Assembly: GCA_016292515.1 (NCBI GenBank)
Contig: JAEDIJ010000001.1
Span: forward strand, 1 to 64,000
Origin: Victivallaceae bacterium
GTDB lineage: Bacteria > Verrucomicrobiota > Lentisphaeria > Victivallales > Victivallaceae
Direction: 5' to 3'
Length of the DNA: 64,000 bases
The position numbers and the translations under genes are program-made. This document shows positions 7,573-14,329 of this stretch, piece after piece. Position 1 is the first letter of the stretch. Each line of letters starts with the position of its first letter. The notes below the pieces were generated by a model. The model had not been told where the DNA came from, searched no databases, and saw only the letters and a list, made by a program, of their open reading frames with translations.

Positions 7573-8418
7573 ATGACAGAGAACACTACACTTAAAGCAC
7601 TTGTCATAGATGACGACTCTGAAATCAGACGTGAGATAACCGATATTCTCGACGAGTACGGACACGAGTATGACGAGGCCGGTAATATCAAGGAAGCTCG
7701 CAACAAGATGCTGGCGGGCAGTTATGACTATGTCCTGCTGGATATGGAACTGCCCATGCGCTATGGGGGGCTTCTGCGTCGTGAAAACGGGGAGGACTTC
7801 CTCAAGGAGCTACGCGCCCAGTATTCGGCGAATGAACTTCCTATCATCGTCGTGACCGGCACCGTGCCCGACAGCGAGAAGGCGGCCTCGCTACTGTATG
7901 ACGGAGCCACGTCCTTCGTGTCAAAGCCGATATCGAGCGGCCACCCCACGCTGCGCGAGGCAATCCAGAAGTTCGTCATCTGGCGGGATGCAAGGACTGC
8001 CTGTCAGCCCGAACCGCAAATGGCTCAGGAAGTCCGGGAGGCCGGCGCGGAATACGCCGCAGACCCCACCATGCATGGATGGCTGCAGATGCAGAGGCAG
8101 GGGTACAAGACAATCACATGGAGGAGTTGGAAGGCTTCTGGCTGTCTTCATAAAGTGAGCGACATGCCCTCAAGCCGCATTGCCTGCAAGATTCTCAAAC
8201 TCCTCTACAAGGCTCTTCCCAAGGAGGCTTTCCTCAAGGATTCGGACATCATGTCCGCCGGCGGCTGGACGGAGTCGGAGTACTACAGGACAACGAAACG
8301 AGGCAAACTGGTCGCCTACGACGGCATAGCCCGGAACCGCCTCTGCGACATCAAGAAATCGCTTGGAATAGACTACAAATTTGAATCGGGCGGTGTGAGG
8401 TTTTTCCAGCCGCAATAG
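7573..8418 (+). CDS. Response regulator with an unusual C-terminal output domain
   Basis: 281 residues, with an AAGGAA site before the ATG. The receiver domain (about 7-140) has acidic residues D13-D15, phospho-acceptor D57 ('YVLLDMELP'), the threonine in 'VVTGT' and the lysine in 'VSKPI'. The output half (about 150-281) ends in a pattern like an OmpR-type winged helix: 'NRLCDIKKSLGIDYKFESGG' then 'VRFF', preceded by helices. It is divergent, so DNA binding is probable rather than certain. Its target could be the boxes at 3796-4052. A hairpin follows the stop, so this is the last gene of the operon. Confidence 0.88.
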   Translation: MTENTTLKALVIDDDSEIRREITDILDEYGHEYDEAGNIKEARNKMLAGSYDYVLLDMELPMRYGGLLRRENGEDFLKELRAQYSANELPIIVVTGTVPDSEKAASLLYDGATSFVSKPISSGHPTLREAIQKFVIWRDARTACQPEPQMAQEVREAGAEYAADPTMHGWLQMQRQGYKTITWRSWKASGCLHKVSDMPSSRIACKILKLLYKALPKEAFLKDSDIMSAGGWTESEYYRTTKRGKLVAYDGIARNRLCDIKKSLGIDYKFESGGVRFFQPQ

Positions 8419-8437
8419 GTCATTGTTAGGTCGCGTT

Positions 8438-8467
8438 TTTGCAACTCGCATACAAGTGAGTTGCAAA
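8438..8467 (+). terminator. Hairpin after the response regulator gene
   Basis: A perfect 10-bp inverted repeat (TTTGCAACTC, GAGTTGCAAA) with a 10-nt loop, 19 nt past the stop codon. There is no T-run after it, so termination may be weak or factor-dependent. Confidence 0.5.
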
Positions 8468-8519
8468 CCGTAGGACAACTGGTTTTGAGCATAAAAGCGC
8501 CATAATAGAGAAAGGACGG

Positions 8520-8609
8520 GACGCCCGTTAGGTTACAAATTGATAATTCGTGGCGTGGGATTCTTGGTCTCCAAGAATGCCGCCGCTAACAAAAAGCCTA
8601 ACGGGCGTC
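8520..8609. repeat. Nested inverted repeat at the island end
   Basis: Outer arms of 13 bp (GACGCCCGTTAGG at 8520-8532, CCTAACGGGCGTC at 8597-8609) enclose an inner hairpin ATTCTTGG-TCT-CCAAGAAT (8559-8577) flanked by GGCG/CGCC. The 413 bases from 8419 to 8830 contain no supported gene. The element could be a recombination site, a structured RNA or a small palindromic repeat. Confidence 0.55.
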
Positions 8610-8780
8610 GCACTTTCTGCTGAATCAACCGAAAGGTGTCGGTTTTGGAAAATAGAGAAAACCGGGGAGAGGAAGGGCTGACAATGGCCAGAAAAGCCCC
8701 CGGAAACGGCTTCTATCCGCCGTGCAGCGAAAACCATAGAGAAAGCCACAACCTCCTGCAAATTGGGTGGTTGCGGGGCA

Positions 8781-8823
8781 ACACAAGAGCCGTCAAGGGA
8801 GTTGTCCTTGACGGCTCTTGTGT
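8781..8823 (-). terminator. 18-bp perfect palindrome just past tRNA-Pro
   Basis: ACACAAGAGCCGTCAAGG (8781-8798) and its exact complement (8806-8823) with a 7-nt loop, starting 7 nt after the tRNA 3' CCA. A similar hairpin follows tRNA-Arg at 52203-52235, so a tRNA terminator is the likely role, although no T-run follows this one. Confidence 0.55.
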
Positions 8824-8830
8824 AAATTGA

Positions 8831-8909
8831 TGGTCGGGATAGAGAGATTCGAACTCTCGACCTTTTGACCCCCAGTCAAACGCGCTAAACCAGGCTGCGC
8901 TATATCCCG
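8831..8909 (-). tRNA. tRNA-Pro (GGG anticodon)
   Basis: A cloverleaf is readable on the minus strand: acceptor CGGGATA pairs with TATCCCG, the T-arm is GAGAGTTCGAATCTC, and the anticodon stem TTTGA/TCAAA holds the loop CTGGGGG. The anticodon is therefore GGG. The discriminator A and an encoded CCA are present at 8834-8831. It marks the boundary between the accessory island and ordinary chromosome. Confidence 0.95.
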
Positions 8910-8987
8910 ATCACATTTTATAATATATTTCAACTCCGGCGGATTTTCAAGTGCGCTTCGCTGTTTTTTTGCAATATCGGGCGAAAA

Positions 8988-9836
8988 TCAACCGATATAA
9001 CTGTACAAAGCGAAATACTCCGCGCGCGGCGCGGGCGGTTCTTCGCCGCGGATCATATCGGTGACGATGTGCGCCGCCTTGAAGCCGCACGAGGCAAGCC
9101 GATCCTGAAATTCCGTCTGATATTCCGCGACGCTGATGGCAACGGCATCTTGCGGCGAAGCGGTGGCGGAAAACGCCGATACGAGATCAAGCGCATTTTG
9201 AAGTGTGGCGGCTTCAACGAGCGAAACATCCACTCCGCGATCGAACTTCCGCCCGAACGCGAATCCCGCTTGATCCGGCAACGCGAAAATCAGCGAATTT
9301 TCCCGCTGTACCGCAAATTCCAGAAGTTCCCTCCGTTTCGGAGCGACGTACTTTTCATCCCACGCAAGCATCCACGGCTCCAAATGATCGCATTTTTTCA
9401 CTTGCGAAGCGTCGCCCAGACGATTTGCCCCCTCTACGGTACCGGCGATGAAACCGACTCTGCGGCGGGCGGTAAACCCAAGTTTTTCATAGAGCGGTTT
9501 TCCCATATCGCTGGCGAAAAGGCGGAATGTTTTCGCGTGCGGATTCGCCACAAAAATCGTTTTCATCATTTCGGTCGCGATCCCCTGTCGGCGGAATTCC
9601 TCCTTGGCCGTGATCAGACTGATGAAAACGGTACTCCCGTCGTCGTTGCCGGAGAAACACCCCGTCCCGGCGACGCGGTCGCCCGAAAAAGCGACGAACG
9701 CCCCGGAATGCGGATCATCGATCATCATTTTAACGTCTTCGGGGAAAATTTCCCAGCCGACCGATTTCGTCGAGGAAAGCAGATCGCCGATCCCGGCGAC
9801 ACCGATTTTTCTGATCGTCAAAGCATTCATTTTCAT
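8988..9836 (-). CDS. GNAT-family N-acetyltransferase
   Basis: 282 residues from the ATG at 9836; an ATG two codons later is equally possible and the longer frame to 9878 is unlikely. The GNAT core is in the first half: the acetyl-CoA loop region 'FRRQGIATEMM' matches the Q/R-x-x-G-x-G/A motif, followed by the 'ASDMGKPLYEKLGF' motif of GNAT C-terminal strands. The second half looks like a further degenerate GNAT-like domain. The substrate cannot be predicted. It is alone between tRNA-Pro and the sugar isomerase gene, and could share the upstream operon since it lies 69 bp past the isomerase stop. Confidence 0.85.
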   Translation of the reverse strand: MKMNALTIRKIGVAGIGDLLSSTKSVGWEIFPEDVKMMIDDPHSGAFVAFSGDRVAGTGCFSGNDDGSTVFISLITAKEEFRRQGIATEMMKTIFVANPHAKTFRLFASDMGKPLYEKLGFTARRRVGFIAGTVEGANRLGDASQVKKCDHLEPWMLAWDEKYVAPKRRELLEFAVQRENSLIFALPDQAGFAFGRKFDRGVDVSLVEAATLQNALDLVSAFSATASPQDAVAISVAEYQTEFQDRLASCGFKAAHIVTDMIRGEEPPAPRAEYFALYSYIG

Positions 9837-9905
9837 CCCGTAAATAAAAAAGCGCCCCGGCAGGAAAAAATTTTTCACTGCCAGGGTGCAAGGAAGGGCA
9901 TAATG

Positions 9906-10664
9906 TCAGCGCAACTTGCTGTCGAGTTGTTTCATATACTCCAAGCTCTTGCGCGCGCAGACAAAGGGATCGTCGCAGGCGTCCTGCTCGTAGATATACC
10001 AACTGGCATCGGTTTCAAGCGCGGCGCGGTAGCACGATTCGAGATCGATGACGCCGGTGCCGAGCACGGAAGTGCTGTAACGCTCGTTGAGGTCGGTCAT
10101 ATCCTTGAAGTGGATCTGACGGATCCGTTTCGCGTAACGGCGGATGAAATCCGCGGGGTTGCCGCCGCCGCGGGTGACCCAGCAGACGTCCGGCTCCATC
10201 AGCACGCGGTCGGGATCATTCGCATCAAGAATGCGATCCATCGCCGACACGCCGTTGACGAGAGTGAATTCGCCCCAGTGGTTGTGGTAGGAAAAGGCGA
10301 CTCCGTGCGCCGCCGCAACGTCGCCGATCTTGCGGCAACGGTCGGCGACTTCCTGCCAGACCTGCGTGAAATCGCTGGCGGTCGGCGTACTGATCGTGAC
10401 CGCGGGAGAATTCAGTTTTTTGGCGTATTCATAGGCGATGTTGTCCTTGTCGAGCAACGCATCGGGCGAAAACATCGTGCCGGCACATTCAAGGTGCAAT
10501 TCTTTCAGAAACGCCGCCAATTCATCGGGAGCAAGATCACCGTACTGCGCGGCGAATTCGACGCCCTCGAAACCGAGTTTCGCGATCTCGCGGAGCGCGC
10601 CCTTGAAATCCTCGCCGAGCGCCTTGCCGAAGTTGAAAAGCTGAATGCCTCGTTTCATCGTCAA
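9906..10664 (-). CDS. Sugar phosphate isomerase/epimerase-like TIM barrel (AP endonuclease 2 family)
   Basis: 252 residues with the xylose-isomerase-like TIM barrel pattern: an N-terminal 'LGFEGVEFA', a middle 'FSYHNHWGEF' with metal-binding His, 'EPDVCWVTRGG' with Glu/Asp ligands and 'IHFKDM' near the end. These are the metal-site strands of the family, which isomerises or epimerises free or phosphorylated sugars and inositols. The start at 10664 follows 11 nt after the DegT aminotransferase stop, so they are one operon, probably making or breaking down an amino or keto sugar. Length matches the family. The exact substrate is unknown. Confidence 0.9.
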   Translation of the reverse strand: MTMKRGIQLFNFGKALGEDFKGALREIAKLGFEGVEFAAQYGDLAPDELAAFLKELHLECAGTMFSPDALLDKDNIAYEYAKKLNSPAVTISTPTASDFTQVWQEVADRCRKIGDVAAAHGVAFSYHNHWGEFTLVNGVSAMDRILDANDPDRVLMEPDVCWVTRGGGNPADFIRRYAKRIRQIHFKDMTDLNERYSTSVLGTGVIDLESCYRAALETDASWYIYEQDACDDPFVCARKSLEYMKQLDSKLR

Positions 10665-10675
10665 AATCTCCTTTT

Positions 10676-11887
10676 TCAGCGGATGTATTCCGCGGCGACC
10701 TTTTCAAAGGCGTCGCCGAGTTTCGTCAAGTCTTCGCGGGAGCACATCAGCCACTGCAACGGCACGGTGATCAACTCCTTGTTGGCGAGACGGTCGGCGA
10801 CTTCGCAACTGCAAACGCGGTACATGCTTTCGGGGACGCTCCAAAGCTTCTGATGATACATCAGATTGCCCCAGCCGCTGCCGACATAAGCCTCTTCGGC
10901 GACGAGCGCCTTGACGAAATCAGCGCGGGTGATGCCGTCTTTGAGCCGATCGGAATCGACGCGCACGCCGAGCATATAATATCCTTGAAGCGTCGCGCAG
11001 CGTCCGGGCTTCTGAACCGTGATGCCGTCGATCGCGTTAAGGCGTTCGCGCAGGAACTCGGCACCCGCGGCGCGCTGCTCGGTGTCGCGGCGCAGATAGC
11101 GCAACTGCGACAGGAGGATCAACGCCTGAAATTCGGTGATACGGTAGTTGTGGCAGATCAAGCCGACGGGCGGCGGAGTGCTCGCCTGCCCCTGCTTGGC
11201 GGCGTACTGATAACCGATGTGCGAAATGCGGCCCATTTTTTCGCCGAGCGCTTCATCGTTGGTGATGCACGCGCCGCCCTCGCCGGAAGCGACGGTCTTG
11301 CTCTGCTGGAAGCTGAAAGAACCGACGTCGCCGATGGTGCCGACGTGCTTGCCATTCCACTCGCCGCCGTGCGCATGGGCGCAGTCCTCGATGACGAAAA
11401 GGTTGTGCTTTTTGGCGATTGCCATGATTTTGTCCATATCCGTCATCGAACCGTAGAGGTGGACGGGGATGATCGCTTTGGTCTTGGGCGTGATCGCTTC
11501 CTCGATTTTCGCGGGATCCATACAGAAAGTATCGGGCTCGATATCGACGATCACGGGGGTGGCGCCGACGACGACCACCGCTTCGCCGGTGGCGATCCAG
11601 GTGTAGGCGGGGACGATGACTTCATCGCCGGGGCCGATGCCGAGCGCCTGCATCGCGACTTCGAGCGTCACGGTGCCGTTTGCCATCATCGCGCAACTTT
11701 TGGCGCCGGTGAATTTGGCGAATTCATTGTTGAACTCGACTTCTTTTTTGCCGTAAAAAGACCAGGCGTGACTCAAATAGATTTCGCGGATCTCGTCCGC
11801 AGTATCCTCGTACACGGGAGGCCAGCTGGGGAGATTCGCCGGGGTTTCAAAGACTTTTTTGCCGCCGTCGATTGCGAGTTTGCTCAT
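10676..11887 (-). CDS. DegT/DnrJ/EryC1/StrS-family PLP aminotransferase
   Basis: 403 residues from ATG 11887, which has GGTGA 5 nt upstream; an ATG four codons earlier is possible. It is a fold-type I PLP enzyme with 'PAYTWIATGEAV', the Asp of 'VIEDCAHAHGG' and the Schiff-base lysine in 'SFQQSKTVASGEGG'. Family members transaminate keto sugars or cyclitols using Glu or Gln. The gene is followed by the sugar isomerase and preceded by the AraC gene on the same strand. A TTGCGAAA half-site matching the AraC operator lies upstream at 12013. This suggests an AraC-controlled sugar or inositol pathway. Confidence 0.92.
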   Translation of the reverse strand: MSKLAIDGGKKVFETPANLPSWPPVYEDTADEIREIYLSHAWSFYGKKEVEFNNEFAKFTGAKSCAMMANGTVTLEVAMQALGIGPGDEVIVPAYTWIATGEAVVVVGATPVIVDIEPDTFCMDPAKIEEAITPKTKAIIPVHLYGSMTDMDKIMAIAKKHNLFVIEDCAHAHGGEWNGKHVGTIGDVGSFSFQQSKTVASGEGGACITNDEALGEKMGRISHIGYQYAAKQGQASTPPPVGLICHNYRITEFQALILLSQLRYLRRDTEQRAAGAEFLRERLNAIDGITVQKPGRCATLQGYYMLGVRVDSDRLKDGITRADFVKALVAEEAYVGSGWGNLMYHQKLWSVPESMYRVCSCEVADRLANKELITVPLQWLMCSREDLTKLGDAFEKVAAEYIR

Positions 11888-12057
11888 AATTTTCACCATT
11901 GTCCTTTCTGAAATCGCCGGCGAAACGCCGACCTTGGATTGATTCCCTGACTATAACATATCGTCATAATGCAAAAATGCCACTGTCCAAAGTTGTTAAA
12001 AGTATGCCATTGTTGCGAAATCTGCAAATTTTCCGAACTTTTCAGACGAAGCCGGAG

Positions 12058-12939
12058 TCATTTCGCGCTTTCTTCGCCATCCGTCAGATGCAATTCGCGA
12101 CGGAGCGTTTTTTCAAGGTCGCGATTGTTGCGGCGCCACTTCCAGAAAATCGCCGACGAGGTAAAACCGAGCATTTCCGCGATTTCCTTGGCGTTGACGT
12201 GCCAATCTTGCGCGAGGAAGTGGCGCATCCTCGCTTCGTTGATCGCCTCGCCGATGGTCTTGCCGTAAAATTCGCGGTAGAGGTGGCTCAAATGATAGCG
12301 GGAATACCCGGTGAGTTTTTCCAGCCGGTCGAGCGCGCAGTCGCATCCGTGGTTGCCGTCGATGTAGTCGCTGATGAAGTGGATGACATTTTCGCGCTTC
12401 TTGCGCGATTGGAGCGATTCGTTGTCCGCCGCGTAGCGCGCGACGTCGCACAAGAGGAGATCGAGCGAAACGCTTAAAACGCGCTTCTGCCACGCGGGAT
12501 CGGAAATCTCGCCGTTGCGGACGGCGTCCCAGTTGCTGAGCAACGTCTGATAAACGGCGTTGATGCTACTGCAATAACAAAGTTCGTGATGAAGTTCGCC
12601 CGCCGCGTCGAGCGAGATCAGCACGATGTTGAGCCGCTTGGGGTAGAGCCCGATCCAGAACTGTTTGAGATTGCGGTCTTTCCGGCGGAAGTAAAGACCG
12701 TGCTCCTGATAAGATTCGATGAAAAGCGCGTCGCCCTCCTGAATGTGGTACCATTTGCCGTCGAGCATATAGTTCGTCTCGCCCTGCAACTGAAAGAAGA
12801 CCTCGCGCGTCTGATGCGCGTGACTTTTCCCCTCGGCTTCGGGAGCGCACTCTTCGGGCATCGGCAAAGCGCAGGTCGCGATAACGCGCTGAACTCCCCG
12901 TTGCATCGCAGGCAAAAGCGACTGGATCTCCGTATTCAT
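12058..12939 (-). CDS. AraC-family regulator with cupin-type sensor
   Basis: 293 residues from ATG 12939 (AAGGA 7 nt upstream; the longer frame begins at an unsupported GTG). The N-terminal part (about 25-110) is a cupin-like ligand domain ('TREVFFQLQGETNYMLDGKW', 'YHIQEGDALFI'). The C-terminal 100 residues are two helix-turn-helix motifs of AraC type ('LEKLTGYSRYHLSHLYREFY', then 'AKEIAEMLGFTSSAIFWKWR'). It is divergent from the AEC transporter gene, and two identical 13-bp boxes sit in the shared region. It probably activates the transporter and the DegT/isomerase operon in response to a sugar. Confidence 0.9.
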   Translation of the reverse strand: MNTEIQSLLPAMQRGVQRVIATCALPMPEECAPEAEGKSHAHQTREVFFQLQGETNYMLDGKWYHIQEGDALFIESYQEHGLYFRRKDRNLKQFWIGLYPKRLNIVLISLDAAGELHHELCYCSSINAVYQTLLSNWDAVRNGEISDPAWQKRVLSVSLDLLLCDVARYAADNESLQSRKKRENVIHFISDYIDGNHGCDCALDRLEKLTGYSRYHLSHLYREFYGKTIGEAINEARMRHFLAQDWHVNAKEIAEMLGFTSSAIFWKWRRNNRDLEKTLRRELHLTDGEESAK

Positions 12940-13027
12940 CCTGATTTCCTTTTTCACCGTGTTGACACTCCCAATATAGCATGTTAAGATGTTTTGTCAA
13001 CTGCAAAACGCCCTGTCAGCGGCTTGA

Positions 13028-13093
13028 TTTCGCAAGATCGGCATAGTTTTCGCAAGATCGACGCTTGCAACGGCTTGGCGGCGACGGTATATT
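13028..13093 (+). promoter_or_regulatory. AraC-type direct-repeat operator and promoter of the AEC transporter
   Basis: TTTCGCAAGATCG occurs twice (13028-13040 and 13048-13060), 20 bp apart, so on the same helix face. It is followed directly by -35 TTGCAA (13065-13070), a 17-bp spacer and -10 TATATT (13088-13093). This is the classic arrangement for an AraC activator touching polymerase. Confidence 0.7.
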
Positions 13094-13121
13094 ATAATGT
13101 GGTAAATAAAGGGGAAATCGT

Positions 13122-14042
13122 ATGCTCGGACTTCTGATCGCGAAACTGATCGCGTTTTTTCTCATCATGGCGGCGGGCTTCGCTCTCGTCAAGTCAAAAA
13201 TTCTTGAACCGCAGGATATCCGCGGCCTCGCGCGTATCACACTTTATCTCGTGATCCCGTGCGTGACACTGCGGGCGTTTCAGGTGGAAATGACATCCGC
13301 CATCGGCAAAGGGATCCTTCTTTCCTTCGCGGCGGCGGTCGTGCTCCATATCCTGCTGCTCGCGAGCATCGCGCCGATGCGGAAATTTCTGCACCTCAAC
13401 GAAGTCGAAATTCTTTCCGTCATCTACCCCAACGCGGGGAATCTGACCGTGCCGCTCGTCGCGGCGACGCTCGGCTGGAAATACGTGATCTACACGGGTT
13501 GCTTTCTCACCGTTCAGCAGTTTCTGCTGTGGAGTCACGGCAGGATGCTGATGCAAAATGAGCGCGCGTGGGATTGGAAAAAAATCTTTTTCAACGTCAA
13601 TATCCTCGCCGTACTGGCGGGGATCGTCGTGATGATAACGCAAGTGCGCTTCCCTGAAGCGGTCAAAGACGCGGTCTACTCCATCGCCGACATGGTGGGC
13701 CCCGTGACGATGCTGATCGGGGGGATCCTCCTCGGCTCGACGCATCTCGGCGATCTGAAACGCTACAAAAAGTGGTGGCAGGTCGTTTTGTTGCGGCTCG
13801 TCGTCGTGCCAATGGTCGTCGTCGCGATATTGCGTTTGAGTTGCGCGGCGAACCTGGTCGCGGACGGCACAAATATATTGATGGTAACGCTTTTTGCCAT
13901 CCTCACGCCGCCCGCGACGACACTGACCTTGATGGCGGAAGTCTACCATAAGGACGCGATCTACGCCAATTTGCTCAACGTCGCCTCGACGGTGCTGTTT
14001 CTCGTCACGATGCCGATCGTGACCGCGCTTTACCTTGGCTGA
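13122..14042 (+). CDS. AEC-family (auxin efflux carrier type) membrane transporter
   Basis: 306 residues, with ten hydrophobic segments in two halves. Family patterns include 'LARITLYLVIPCVTLRAFQ' in the first helix pair, 'YPNAGNLTVPLVAATLG' in the middle and 'LTPPATTLTLMAE' near the end. These mark the broken helices of the bile-acid/auxin carrier fold. Bacterial members move small organic acids such as malate or malonate across the inner membrane. The promoter carries AraC direct repeats, so it likely carries the compound handled by the neighbouring aminotransferase/isomerase pair. The substrate is not predictable. Confidence 0.9.
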   Translation: MLGLLIAKLIAFFLIMAAGFALVKSKILEPQDIRGLARITLYLVIPCVTLRAFQVEMTSAIGKGILLSFAAAVVLHILLLASIAPMRKFLHLNEVEILSVIYPNAGNLTVPLVAATLGWKYVIYTGCFLTVQQFLLWSHGRMLMQNERAWDWKKIFFNVNILAVLAGIVVMITQVRFPEAVKDAVYSIADMVGPVTMLIGGILLGSTHLGDLKRYKKWWQVVLLRLVVVPMVVVAILRLSCAANLVADGTNILMVTLFAILTPPATTLTLMAEVYHKDAIYANLLNVASTVLFLVTMPIVTALYLG

Positions 14043-14302
14043 TTTCCCCTGCCCTTCTCGTTGAAAAGTTTCATTGAATTATAGGTCGACGGCTGCTCTC
14101 CGGATTTTTCTGCTCAAACTCGCCTTGCAAAGCCATTTTTTGATCTCAGAAATCATTTCTTTCACGATTTTTCGTCCGCAAATTGTAAAAAACAACTGTT
14201 TTATTGTAAAATCAAACAAAAATCATAAAAATAACTGAACTTTTAATTGAATAACTTGATTTTCAGAGTTAAAGTAAGACATAGACAGAAAAATTTTTCA
14301 AT

Positions 14303-14321
14303 CTTTAATTCAATTAAAGGA
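14303..14321 (+). promoter_or_regulatory. Hairpin covering the ribosome site of the giant gene
   Basis: CTTTAATT-C-AATTAAAG (14303-14319) folds with a one-base loop in DNA (a slightly larger loop in RNA) and includes the first bases of the AAAGGA ribosome site (14316-14321). This could tune translation. The rest of 14043-14330 is AT-rich leader without a gene. Confidence 0.35.
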
Positions 14322-14329
14322 AATAAGTT

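Noticed and set aside
8425..8609. Integron attC-like sites (GTTAGGT and GCCTAAC core heptamers)
   Set aside because: The order of the cores is inverted relative to attC (GTTRRRY comes before RYYYAAC on both strands), there is no integron integrase and no cassette-like gene series.
8781..8823. 18-bp palindrome as the island attachment site
   Set aside because: A comparable hairpin follows tRNA-Arg at 52203-52235, so a tRNA 3' terminator explains it better. No direct repeat of the tRNA end was found.
8419..8830. Retron-like non-coding RNA
   Set aside because: Inverted repeats are present but there is no reverse transcriptase gene in the island portion visible.
9069..10853. 594-codon plus-strand frame
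   Set aside because: Antisense shadow of the GNAT and sugar isomerase genes, both with clear family motifs on the other strand.
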